Shown: positions 55,400-63,219 of the stretch, one piece after another | Layout: each line of letters opens with the position of its first letter | Numbering within the stretch: position 1 is the stretch's first letter | DNA from: Burkholderia sp. FERM BP-3421 | GTDB taxonomy: Bacteria > Pseudomonadota > Gammaproteobacteria > Burkholderiales > Burkholderiaceae | DNA: 64,000 bases | Direction of reading: 5' to 3' | Assembly (NCBI RefSeq): GCF_028657905.1 | Contig: NZ_CP117781.1 | Coordinates: 1,426,001-1,490,000, forward strand | Position numbers and translations under genes: made by a program | The notes under the pieces: generated by a model | Seen by the model: only the letters and a program-made list of their open reading frames with translations | The model's database searches: none | Told to the model about the DNA's origin: nothing

Positions 55400-56260
55400 C
55401 TAGAGGACGTCGAGCGGAATCTTGAGGTAGCGGGTGCCGTTGCTGTCCGGCTCGGGCAGCTTGCCGGCCTGGATGTTGAGCTGGATCGACGGGATGATCA
55501 GCGTCGGCATGCCGAGCGTGCGGTCGCGGGCGGTGCGCATCGCGATGAAGTCCGCTTCTGCGATCGCGCCGCCGACGTGCACGTTGGCCGCGCGCTGTTC
55601 GGCGACCGTCGTGTGCCAGCGCAGCGCGCGACCGTCGGGCGGATAGTCGTGGCACATGTAGAGCTGCGTCTCGTCGGGCAGCGCGAGCAGGCGCTGGATC
55701 GACTGGTAGAGCGTATGCGCATCGCCGCCGGGGAAATCGCAGCGCGCGGTGCCGACGTCGGGCATGAACAGCGTGTCGCCGACGAACGCGACGCCGTCGA
55801 AGTGGTACGCGACGTCGGCGGGCGTATGGCCCGGCACGTGCATGACGCTCGCTTGCAGCGCGCCGACGCTGAAGCATTCGCCTTCGTGGAACAGGTGGTC
55901 GAACTGCGAGCCGTCGGGCAGGAAGGCCGGTTCGAGGTGGAAGACCGGACCGAAGATCCGTTGCACGGCGCGGATCTGCTCGCCGATCGCGATCTTGCCG
56001 CCGAGATGCGCGCGCAGATACGGGGCGGCGGAGATGTGGTCGGCGTGCGCGTGCGTTTCGAGCAGCCATTCGACGCGCAGGTCGTGCGCGCGGACGTAAT
56101 CGACGATCCGGTCGGCGGAGCGGGTCGAGGTGCGGCCCGCGTGCGGCTCGTAGTCGAGCACGGCGTCGACGATCGCGCAGGGTGTTGCGCGGCCGGCATG
56201 CACGACGTAGCTGAGCGTCGAGGTGACGGGATCGTGGAAGGCTTCGATGGTCGGTTTCAT
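55400..56260 (-). CDS. persulfide dioxygenase (ETHE1/Blh-type metallo-beta-lactamase fold)
   Basis: 286 residues from the ATG at 56260 (MKPTIEAFHDPVTSTLSYVV), the family start; no strong ribosome site precedes it. The metal-binding THAHADH at 69-75, HVPGHTPADVAYHFDGVAFV with GDTLFMPDVG, and CHDYPP are typical of ETHE1-like persulfide dioxygenases, which use Fe(II) and O2 to convert glutathione persulfide to sulfite. With the SQR gene it forms a sulfide-detoxifying operon like the BigR-controlled ones of plant-associated bacteria; no BigR gene is adjacent here. The upstream region is the 193-bp repeat array. Confidence 0.9.
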   Translation of the reverse strand: MKPTIEAFHDPVTSTLSYVVHAGRATPCAIVDAVLDYEPHAGRTSTRSADRIVDYVRAHDLRVEWLLETHAHADHISAAPYLRAHLGGKIAIGEQIRAVQRIFGPVFHLEPAFLPDGSQFDHLFHEGECFSVGALQASVMHVPGHTPADVAYHFDGVAFVGDTLFMPDVGTARCDFPGGDAHTLYQSIQRLLALPDETQLYMCHDYPPDGRALRWHTTVAEQRAANVHVGGAIAEADFIAMRTARDRTLGMPTLIIPSIQLNIQAGKLPEPDSNGTRYLKIPLDVL

Positions 56261-56354
56261 GAGGCGAGAGGGTCGCTCAATTGCGGGGAATGTGCAACCG
56301 CGCGCCGTGTGCAACGGCGGGCGGAACCGTTTCAGCGCGAGGTGGCGCGGGGAT

Positions 56355-57485
56355 GCGGCAGCGCTCGATCGGGATGATGCATCGGGCGTGCGAGGCGGGA
56401 ATGGAATCGGTGGCAGGCGGCGCACGATGCATTTCATGGGCGGGGTGACGGGGTTGACGGGCGAGTCGGTCGTGCGTGCTTGCGGAGGGCATATGGACTT
56501 GGCGGCCTATCGGTGAGATCTCGACGGTGTGCACGGACGGTTGGAATGCGGCAGCGCTCGATCGGGATGATGCATCGGGTATGCGATGCGGGAATGGGAT
56601 CGGTGGCGAGCGTCGCACGTTGCATGTCGTACGCGGGGTGGCGGGTGTGACGGGCGAGTCGGTCGTGCGTGCTTGCGGAGGGCATATGGACTTGGCGGCC
56701 TATCGGTGCGATCTCGGCGGTGTGCACGGGCGGTTGGAATGCGGCAGCGTTCGATCGGGATGATGCATCGGGTATGCGATGCGGGAATGGGATCGGTGGC
56801 GAGCGTCGCACGATGCATGTCGTACGCGGGGTGGCGGGTGTGACGGGCGAGTCGGTTGTGCGTGCTTGCGGAGGGCATATGGACTTGCGGCCTATCGGTG
56901 CGATCTCGACGGTGTGCACGGACGGTTGGAATGCGGCAGCGCTCGATCGGGATGATGCATCGGGTATGCGATGCGGGAATGGGATCGGTGGCGAGCGTCG
57001 CACGATGCATGTCGTACGCGGGGTGGCGGGTGTGACGGGCGAGTCAGTCGTGCGTGCTCGCGTAGGGCATATATGTTTGGCAGCCTATTGGCGCGATTTC
57101 GGCAGCGTGCGCGGGCGGTTGGGGCGGGAGCGCCCGATCCGCATGATGCATCGAGCGCGCGACGCGGGAATGGGATCGATGGCAGGTGGCGCACGATGCA
57201 TTTCATGGACGGGGTGGCGGGTGTGACGGGCGAGTCAGTCGTGCGTGCTCGCGTAGGGCATATGTGTTTGGCGGCCTATTGGCGCGATCTCGACGGCGTG
57301 CACGGACGGTTGGGGTGCAGCAGCGCCCAATCGGCATGATGCATCGGGTGTGCGACGCGGGAACGGGGCCGACGTAGGCCGAGCCCGATGCATTTCGTGC
57401 GCGGCGCGGCTGGTGCGAGTGCGTGCCTGAGTGGCGAATGCCCTGTCGTGCGCCACTCAGGCACGCGTGTTCGCGTAGGGCGTAT
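56355..57485. repeat. tandem array of about 193-bp units upstream of the sulfide operon
   Basis: The landmark GCGGCAGCG(C/T)TCGATCGG and derivatives starts at 56355, 56548, 56741, 56933, 57124 and 57317, so units are 193, 193, 192, 191 and 193 bases. The second and third units differ at about six positions; the last two units are more diverged and the final one runs into a hairpin at 57421. Unit lengths are not multiples of three, so the open frames on both strands shift from unit to unit and are not convincing genes. Most units contain ATGCAT twice and CATATG once. The array lies between the YXWGXW gene and the persulfide dioxygenase gene, both transcribed leftward. Confidence 0.92.
57421..57466. 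repeat. perfect 16-bp inverted repeat at the edge of the repeat array
   Basis: GCGTGCCTGAGTGGCG (57421-57436) pairs perfectly with CGCCACTCAGGCACGC (57451-57466) across a 14-base loop. In the other units this position holds a shorter unpaired sequence, so the hairpin looks like an insertion into the last unit. No U-tract follows on either strand. Confidence 0.85.
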
Positions 57486-57739
57486 GGCCCGGCGATTCCG
57501 ACGGCGCGCGGGCGGTCGCCGCGTCGTTCGACGAAACCTGCTGCGCGTGGGTTCGCGAGCGGTGCGCCGTCGGCGTGTCGATTCGCGCGAGCCGGCGGAC
57601 TTCCGGCTGGGCGGGAAATGGACTGCCTATATATAGCTGGATTCGATTCGACCCGCGACGACGGCGAGGATCGCGTGCTTCGGTTCATCCCGCGTTGCGC
57701 GGACCGGCGGGCCGACCGCCGGCCGGTCCGCCGCACGGA

Positions 57740-58090
57740 TCATTGCCAGCGGCCGTCGATGTAGATCCAACTGGATCCATGGTGGCGCCAGTAGCCGGGC
57801 ACCCAGCGATGACCTGGGCGGACGGCGATCCAGCGGCCGGGTATCCATATATAGCGGCCGTGCTGCCAGCGCCAGTAGCCGTCGGTCCAGAGATAGCCGT
57901 GGTGGCGCGGCGGCGGTGGACGCCGGTCATGGCGATGCGGCGGTGGCGGGCGGTTCGGGCGGTTGGGATGCGGCGGCCGGCCGGGACGAGGGCCATGGTC
58001 GGGCGGTGGCGGCCGCTGCGCGTTGGCGTGCCGGATCGGCAGGGCAAGGACGGCCGCGCACAGCGCGAGCAAGCAGTGACGACGGTTCAT
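57740..58090 (-). CDS. YXWGXW repeat-type secreted protein
   Basis: 116 residues with a signal peptide (CLLALCAAVLALPIRHANA). A Pro/His/Arg-rich spacer (RPPPPDHGPRPGRPPHPNRP) precedes aromatic repeats YLWTDGYWRWQHGRYIWIPG, RWVPGYWRHHG and WIYIDGRWQ. This fits the YXWGXW family of small periplasmic or surface proteins in Proteobacteria, function unknown. No partner gene is adjacent. Confidence 0.82.
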   Translation of the reverse strand: MNRRHCLLALCAAVLALPIRHANAQRPPPPDHGPRPGRPPHPNRPNRPPPPHRHDRRPPPPRHHGYLWTDGYWRWQHGRYIWIPGRWIAVRPGHRWVPGYWRHHGSSWIYIDGRWQ

Positions 58091-58647
58091 GGCATTCCCG
58101 GCGAATGGGTAGGCGAAGGGGGATGGACTTCACCATCGCGCAGCGCGGCTGCCCGGACGTTACGGCGCGGGTTACGGCCATTACAGCATGTCGTGACGGC
58201 CCGTTGCGGCGGCAACGGGCCGTCCGTGGCGGCGGGGCGCCCGGAAGAAGGGCTTGCGCAGCGAAGGGAGTCGGTAAAAAATGCTGATTTGGCTGTTTCA
58301 TTCCATTACGTTTGTTGTTTCTATGCAACCGTCAAGACGGTGACACACAGGAATGGCACGCTGGAACCCATCAAAAAGACCTCGTCAAGAGGTCAAAAAA
58401 AGCCGTTAAAACAAATACTTATAACAGACTAGCATTGCTATTATTTCTAGTTCTGGAAAAGCTTATTTCTTTATTTGCGAATGGCGCGCCTAGGGTACAC
58501 CCCTAAACTCACGGTTCCCAGAACGGGCAACCATCCGGGCGCGGCCATAGGCAGTAGAGCAGTACGACATGGCGCTTCCGGGCGGTTGCTGACCGTTTAT
58601 CGAAACGAGGTCGCAAGGCCTGCCTTTTTTAAAAGGGAGCTCCACGA
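58091..58647. other. long AT-rich leader region of the major porin gene
   Basis: 557 bases without a supported gene. The stretch 58270-58480 is A/T-rich and probably holds the porin promoter, for example TATTAT near 58438. A dyad TAGGG-N5-CCCTA is at 58491-58505. The porin ribosome site AGGGAG is at 58634-58639. Confidence 0.55.
58491..58505. promoter_or_regulatory. dyad TAGGG-N5-CCCTA upstream of the porin
   Basis: TAGGGTACACCCCTA: five-base arms around five bases. An equal-size element, TAGGG-N5-CCCTT, lies upstream of the DUF4148 gene at 61989-62003. Both precede genes for secreted envelope proteins. Confidence 0.4.
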
Positions 58648-59736
58648 ATGAAAAAGACTCTGATCGTTGCAGCAGCTGCAGCATCGTTCGCAACCGTCGC
58701 ACACGCACAAAGCAGCGTCACGCTGTACGGCGTGCTGGACGCGGGCATCACGTACCAAAGCAATGTCGCCAGCAAGTCGCTGTGGTCGATGGGCACGGGT
58801 ATTGATCAAAGCCGCTTCGGCCTGCGTGGTACGGAAGACCTGGGTGGCGGCCTGAAGGCAATCTTCACGTTGGAAAGCGGTTTCAACATCGGTAACGGCC
58901 AATTCCGCAACGGTGGCGGGATGTTCAACCGTCAAGCGTTCGTCGGCCTGTCGAGCAACTACGGCACCGTCACGCTGGGTAAGCAGTATGACTCCGTGCA
59001 AGACTACCTGGCACCGCTGACCGCAACGGGCAGCTGGGGCGGCACGTACTTCGCTCACCCGCTGAACAACGACAACCTGAGCACGAACAACGGTTACTCG
59101 CCGAACAACTCGGTGAAGTTCACGAGCGCGAACTACGCTGGCCTGCAATTCGGCGGCACGTACTCGTTCTCGAACAACTCGAACTTCGGTGACAACCGTG
59201 CGTACAGCGCAGGCGCAGCGTACCAGTTCCAAGGCCTGAAGCTGGCAGCAGCTTACTCGCAAGCGAACAACCCGGGCGACGCGAACACCAACGGCGCGAT
59301 CACCACCGGTTCGCTGTTCGCAGGCCAAGGCCGCACCCGCGTGTACGGTGCAGCAGCAGGCTACGCATTCGGCCCGGCGCAAATCGGCGCAGCATGGACG
59401 CAATCGCGTCTGGACAACACGACGGTCCTGGCACAGTCGATCCGCGCTGACAACTACGAAGTCAACGCAAAGTACAACCTGACGCCGGCTCTGGGCCTGG
59501 GCGCTGCTTACACCTACACGAACGCCAAGCTGGGTTCGCAAAGCGCGCACTGGAACCAATTCGGCCTGCAGGCTGACTACTCGCTGTCGAAGCGCACCGA
59601 CGTGTACGCGCAAGCTGTGTACCAACGTTCGTCGAAGAACGCTGGCGCGTCGATCTACAACGGCGACGTCACCACGCCGTTCAGCTCGTCGATCAACCAA
59701 ACCGCAGCAACGGTTGGTCTGCGTCACCGCTTCTAA
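58648..59736 (+). CDS. major outer-membrane general porin
   Basis: 362 residues with a signal peptide ending in AHA (residue 20). The mature protein begins QSSVTLYGVLDAGITYQSN and has the porin strands LRGTEDLGGGLKAIFTLESG and FVGLSSNYGTVTLGKQYDSV; the last residue is Phe (VGLRHRF). It resembles Burkholderia Omp38/OpcP1-type trimeric porins. Codon use differs from its neighbours: nearly all Leu is CTG, Gln is mostly CAA, Ala often GCA and Arg often CGT. This is typical of a very highly expressed gene. It is followed by a strong intrinsic terminator. Confidence 0.95.
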   Translation: MKKTLIVAAAAASFATVAHAQSSVTLYGVLDAGITYQSNVASKSLWSMGTGIDQSRFGLRGTEDLGGGLKAIFTLESGFNIGNGQFRNGGGMFNRQAFVGLSSNYGTVTLGKQYDSVQDYLAPLTATGSWGGTYFAHPLNNDNLSTNNGYSPNNSVKFTSANYAGLQFGGTYSFSNNSNFGDNRAYSAGAAYQFQGLKLAAAYSQANNPGDANTNGAITTGSLFAGQGRTRVYGAAAGYAFGPAQIGAAWTQSRLDNTTVLAQSIRADNYEVNAKYNLTPALGLGAAYTYTNAKLGSQSAHWNQFGLQADYSLSKRTDVYAQAVYQRSSKNAGASIYNGDVTTPFSSSINQTAATVGLRHRF

Positions 59737-59767
59737 GCATGACGACGGCCGGATTCGTCCGGCCTTT

Positions 59768-59797
59768 GAAAAAGCCGCCTTCGGGCGGCTTTTTTTT
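59768..59797 (+). terminator. intrinsic terminator of the porin gene
   Basis: AAAAAGCCGCC-TTCG-GGCGGC followed by eight T: a stem with a stable UUCG tetraloop and a full U-tract, 32 bases after the porin stop. The U-tract borders directly on the insertion sequence that begins at 59798. Confidence 0.92.
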
Positions 59798-61097
59798 GGT
59801 TCATTGCGGATTACCGGGGAAGGCAGCGCGGATCTTGAGGAAGAAGTATTCCTCATCCCGGTAGCCGTAGGCCCGACGCTTGATGACCTTGATGGTGTTG
59901 TTGATGCCTTCGACGACGCTGGTATTGAGCGGGTGTTTGCAGCGAGCCAGAATGCCGTGCCAGTAGCTTTGCAGGCGTTCAGCGAACAGTTTGAGCGGCG
60001 TAATGCCGCTCTGCTGAGCCTGCCTGATCCATTGTCCCCATGCCTTCTGAGCCCAGGCGGGTCTCTGGTAGAACCAGAGTCGCTTGAGTTCATCGCGTAG
60101 CAGATAGACGCACAGCAACGGCTGGTTGGCTTCCAGCAGTTCATTCAGATGTACCGCCTGATCTGCCCGCAAGTTCTGGCGATTGCGCAGCAGCAGCCAG
60201 CGGCTCGACTTCAGTACTTTGCGCGCAGGACGGTCGTGCCGAAGCTGATTGGCCTGATCGACTCGTACCCGGTCAATGACTTCACGTCCGTACTTGGCCA
60301 CCACGTGGAACAAGTCATAGACGACTTCCGCCTGCGGGCAGTTCGCCTTGATTTCCGTCATAGGCGGTCGTCATATCGATGGCGACCGCCTCGATGCGCT
60401 CGGCAACGCCTTCGGAAGCTGCTCGAAGAAGGCTCGGGCGGTTTCGCGTGAGCGGCCCTGGCCGATCCATAGCACTTGCCGGCTGATCGGCTCAACAACC
60501 ACGGTGGCATAGCGATGGCCCTTGTGGAGCGCAAACTCGTCCATGGCCAGATACCGCACCTGTTCCCAATCCGGCTCAACAATGCTGGCTTGCAAACTGG
60601 CTTTGTCGATCGATTTGACAGTGTGCCAATTCAGACCATAGAACGCAGCAACAGCCTGTACGCTGGCGGACTTCAGCAAGATCTCGCAGGCCTTGGCAAA
60701 GCGGGCAGTGACCCGTTGGTAACGCCCCAGCCAATCCAGCCTCTCCAACCGAGGGCCGCCGCAGTGGTCGCACCAGACTCGTCGGCGCGGCACATGGAGC
60801 ACCACCCGGTATTCAAATAAGGGCAGATCCCGCACCCGCCGAACGGTCGTCTCGTGAATCTGCTGGCACCGTTTGCCGCATTGCTCGCAGACCATCACTT
60901 TGCTGACCGGCTTGAGATACAGAGACAGGGTTCGGCTTGCCTCCGACGGCCATTCCACTCGCTCAACCCGGTAGCCCGTCCAGCATCCCAATGCCTGTAG
61001 TGCTTTGCGATCCAGCAATTTGGCCTCCAACGCCCGTTTCCACTGGCGTCAGATTACCAACTGCACCCAAAGCTTCCACGGTTTCCCGCGATGAACC
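59798..61097. mobile_element. ISL3-family insertion sequence, 1300 bp
   Basis: Left end GGTTCATTGCGGATTACC (59798 on) and right end, read on the minus strand, GGTTCATCGCGGGAAACC (61097 down) are imperfect terminal inverted repeats. The flanks are eight T on the left (59790-59797) and TTTTTTTA on the right (61098-61105), consistent with the 8-bp target duplication of ISL3 elements with one difference. The element sits exactly in the U-tract of the porin terminator. It carries one transposase gene on the minus strand, disrupted in the middle. Confidence 0.85.
59801..61030 (-). pseudogene. ISL3-family transposase with two close indels
   Basis: The N-terminal part (61030 to about 60405) has the zinc-finger Cys (CEQCGKRCQQIH and WCDHCGG), the helix-turn-helix and the first DDE region (VRYLAMDEFALHKGHRY). 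The frame is lost at GAAGGCG near 60410, where one base is missing, and a TGA follows at 60371-60373. The correct frame VAIDMTTAY is recovered in between, and after a further two-base loss the last part (MTEIKANCPQAEVVYDLFHV, then HPLNTSVVEGINNTIKVIKR) is again in the original frame. So two deletions adding up to three bases cut the protein. Unless corrected, no active transposase is made. Confidence 0.85.
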
Positions 61098-61125
61098 TTT
61101 TTTTATGCCCGCGCGCGCCGGGCAT

Positions 61126-61149
61126 AAAAAAGAGGGCGCTTGGCCCTCT
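61126..61149 (-). terminator. intrinsic terminator of the rnk-like gene
   Basis: On the minus strand AGAGGGC-CAAGC-GCCCTCT is followed by six T (61131 down to 61126). It starts 34 bases after the stop of the gene at 61183-61581. A second stem, TATGCCCG...CGGGCATA (61104-61126), lies directly beyond it next to the insertion sequence. Confidence 0.82.
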
Positions 61150-61182
61150 CTGCTTGCTTGATCCGTCCCTTTCGGCGTTCGC

Positions 61183-61581
61183 TCAGCGCGTGTAATCGCC
61201 GCTCGCTTCCGGCTGGAACACGATTTCCGCGACCTTCATGGTCTTGTCCGCGCCGTTCGGCAGCGTGATTTTCACGAGTTCGCCGTGCTGCGCGCCCAGC
61301 AATGCCATGCCGACGGGCGTAAACACGTTCAGGCGGCCTGCTTCGAGGTTGGCGGCGTCAGGGTACTCGATGGTCCAGGTCATGCTGTCCTGGGTCGTTT
61401 CGTCGGTCAAGGTGATCTGCGAATTCATCGTCACGATGGTCGGCTTGATCGCGCTCGGCTGGACGATGTCCGCGCGTTCGAGCAGCGCGTCCAGCATGTC
61501 CTGGAAACGGGGTTGGTGTTCGGCGTGCTTTTCGAGGCGGGCGACGTCGAGTTCGGTCAGTTGGCAGATGCGTTTTTTCAT
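61183..61581 (-). CDS. rnk: nucleoside diphosphate kinase regulator Rnk (GreA/GreB family)
   Basis: 132 residues from the ATG at 61581 with GGAGA seven bases upstream. A short N-terminal coiled coil (LTELDVARLEKHAEHQPRF) and the GreA/GreB C-terminal FKBP-like domain (VTMNSQITLTDETTQDSMTW, NVFTPVGMALLGAQHGELVK). Rnk binds RNA polymerase like Gre factors but has a shortened coiled coil and no cleavage-stimulating acidic tip. Gene of normal length, ended by a clear terminator. Confidence 0.88.
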   Translation of the reverse strand: MKKRICQLTELDVARLEKHAEHQPRFQDMLDALLERADIVQPSAIKPTIVTMNSQITLTDETTQDSMTWTIEYPDAANLEAGRLNVFTPVGMALLGAQHGELVKITLPNGADKTMKVAEIVFQPEASGDYTR

Positions 61582-62089
61582 GTCGGTTCTCCAATGGATC
61601 GGCAAAGGCGGATAAGGCAGGCCAGCGAGGATCGCCCGGAGCCTGACCGACGCGGCTCCGGTTCAGGGGAGAGGGCTGTCAGGTCGGGCGCCGGGCTGCG
61701 GCGAGCGGTGCCGGGGCCGTGTGTCGAAAACGGGGATGCGCGAGCGCGCACGCGCGCGCCGCGCCAGGCGGGCGCGGCTGGAAGGCGTGAGCGGGTGGGG
61801 TGCGCATGAGCGAAGCCGTTAAGTTGTAAGGCAGATGATCCTTACGACTATACAACATCTCAGGCGGGCACGGCGCCTCGACACCTCCTCCAGCTTTCAT
61901 ATTGTTGCCAAAATGAATTAATTGAAGGGGCTATATACCGAGTGTGGCGATTTATATTTGCCACTGGTGCAACAGTCTATGTCGAAACTAGGGGTTTCCC
62001 CTTGTTCGTGCGCTGACTAGACTCAACTCAATCGCTTCAGACATTGGTGCCCGGGGCGAGGTCAATACAAGATCACGGAGGGAATTACC
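61582..62089. other. intergenic region between the rnk-like and DUF4148 genes
   Basis: 508 bases, no supported gene. The half near rnk is GC-rich, the half near DUF4148 AT-rich. It contains an imperfect repeat GTTGTAAGG...CCTTACGAC (61821-61851), the dyad at 61989-62003, and TAGACT (62018-62023), a possible -10 of the DUF4148 gene. GGAGGG before 62090 is its ribosome site. Confidence 0.5.
61989..62003. promoter_or_regulatory. dyad TAGGG-N5-CCCTT upstream of the DUF4148 gene
   Basis: TAGGGGTTTCCCCTT; the inner part AGGGG-TTT-CCCCT is itself a perfect dyad. It lies 15 bases before TAGACT, so it would cover the -35 region. The same size and arm sequence occur upstream of the major porin (58491-58505). 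Confidence 0.42.
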
Positions 62090-62422
62090 ATGAAGTCATT
62101 CGTCTATGCCGCCGTTGCCGCCTCGATCCTTGCCGCGCCGCTCGCGGCGTTCGCCCAGTCGGACACGCAGCAGCCCGTCACCCGCGCGGAAGTGCGCGCC
62201 GACCTGATCCAGCTGGAGCAGAAGGGTTATCGGCCCGAAGCCAGCGATTCGCAGTATCCCGACAACATCCAGGCCGCGGAGCGGCGCGCGCAGTCGGCGC
62301 CGCAGACCCTGACCCACGCCGACACCAGCGGCTATGGCGTGCAGCCGGTCAACGAGACGCAATCCGGCCGTCGCATCGTCGTGGCGCCCAGCTCGCCGAA
62401 CTCGATCTACTTCGGTCATTGA
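62090..62422 (+). CDS. DUF4148 secreted protein
   Basis: 110 residues with a signal peptide (FVYAAVAASILAAPLAAFA). The DUF4148 core is VTRAEVRADLIQLEQKGYRP; the rest is Gln/Ser/Pro-rich. These small periplasmic proteins occur in many copies in Burkholderia and have no known function. A terminator follows at 62538. Confidence 0.88.
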   Translation: MKSFVYAAVAASILAAPLAAFAQSDTQQPVTRAEVRADLIQLEQKGYRPEASDSQYPDNIQAAERRAQSAPQTLTHADTSGYGVQPVNETQSGRRIVVAPSSPNSIYFGH

Positions 62423-62537
62423 GAAGCGGCCGGGCGAGCGCGGTCCGACGCCCGCCCGCGTGCGATCCGCGCAGCCGACGGCTGCACGGATGCGCGAATC
62501 CGATAACGGAACCTCCGTCGCCGCATTCCGGCGGCTT

Positions 62538-62568
62538 TGCCCAGACGCCCTGCGTTTGGGCATTTTTT
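62538..62568 (+). terminator. intrinsic terminator after the DUF4148 gene
   Basis: TGCCCA (62538-62543) and TGGGCA (62557-62562) form the inner stem, followed by six T. An outer pair CCGCATTCCG (62521-62530) / CGGAATGCGG (62570-62579) encloses it. It separates DUF4148 from the convergent CBS-domain gene. Confidence 0.75.
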
Positions 62569-62584
62569 GCGGAATGCGGCGGAC

Positions 62585-63049
62585 TTACTCGGTCGACGAC
62601 GTGGCCGGCGTGCCGTGGATGTAGTGTTCGAGCTGGCTGATCGTGAACTGCTGGTCGGCGATCACGCTTTTCACGAGATCGCCGATCGAGACGAGGCCGA
62701 CGAGCTTGCCCTGATCGATCACGGGCAGGTGGCGCATCCGATGCGTGGTCATCAATGCCATGCATTCGTCGGAGGTCTGCGACGGTTCGACGTAGCGCAC
62801 CTTGGCCGTCATGATCTCCTCGACGCGCGTGGCCTTCGACGAGCGGTCGAGCAACACGACCTTGCGCGCGTAATCGCGTTCCGTGACGATGCCGGCGATG
62901 TCGTCGCCGTCGACGACGAGCAGCGCGCCGATCCCTTTCTCCGCCATCAGCTTGATCGCGTCGTAGACCGAGGCCGTTTTCGCGACGAGGTGGATCGTGT
63001 TGCCGTGATCAGGCTTGGATTTGAGAATCTGTGCGACGGTGGTGCTCAT
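62585..63049 (-). CDS. tandem CBS-domain protein
   Basis: 154 residues made of two CBS motifs (VYDAIKLMAEKGIGALLVVD, then GIVTERDYARKVVL; and ECMALMTTHRMRHLPVIDQG with LVGLVSIGDLVKSVI). Stand-alone CBS pairs bind adenine nucleotides and act as energy or redox sensors for partner enzymes. The partner is not encoded nearby. Convergent with DUF4148, divergent from ribA. Confidence 0.9.
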   Translation of the reverse strand: MSTTVAQILKSKPDHGNTIHLVAKTASVYDAIKLMAEKGIGALLVVDGDDIAGIVTERDYARKVVLLDRSSKATRVEEIMTAKVRYVEPSQTSDECMALMTTHRMRHLPVIDQGKLVGLVSIGDLVKSVIADQQFTISQLEHYIHGTPATSSTE

Positions 63050-63146
63050 ACGCTGTCTCCATTAGGCTGGGTGGGCGCGTCGCGTATCCGCGTCGGCAAG
63101 TCAAGTATAGATCCACATACGGCGCGGGCGCAGTCTGGGCAAGAGA

Positions 63147-63174
63147 TTGACGGTAAAATCTGCCGGGCTACCAT
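63147..63174 (+). promoter_or_regulatory. candidate sigma-70 promoter of ribA
   Basis: TTGACG (63147-63152) and TACCAT (63169-63174) with a 16-base spacer, 46 bases before the ribA start. The -35 box fits well, the -10 box moderately. No FMN riboswitch fold is recognised in the short leader. Confidence 0.5.
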
Positions 63175-63219
63175 ACAGAACAAGATCACTCAGATCACAC
63201 TTTAAAGTTCATTCGCTCC

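Noticed and set aside
56277..57226. Several overlapping open frames of 90-190 codons on both strands across the repeat array
   Set aside because: They exist because the repeat unit is GC-rich and lacks stops. Unit lengths of 191-193 bases change the frame at each unit, so no frame encodes a conserved repeated protein.
56355..57485. Possible CRISPR array
   Set aside because: Units are about 193 bases, contiguous and without unique spacers, and no cas gene is present.
61098..61131. Stem TTTTATGCCCG...CGGGCATAAAA as a bidirectional terminator
   Set aside because: T-run before and A-run after the stem on both strands is the reverse of what intrinsic termination needs; the neighbouring stem at 61126-61149 does fit and was annotated instead.
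63050..63219. FMN riboswitch before ribA
   Set aside because: The leader after the likely promoter is under 50 bases and shows none of the conserved RFN-element helices.
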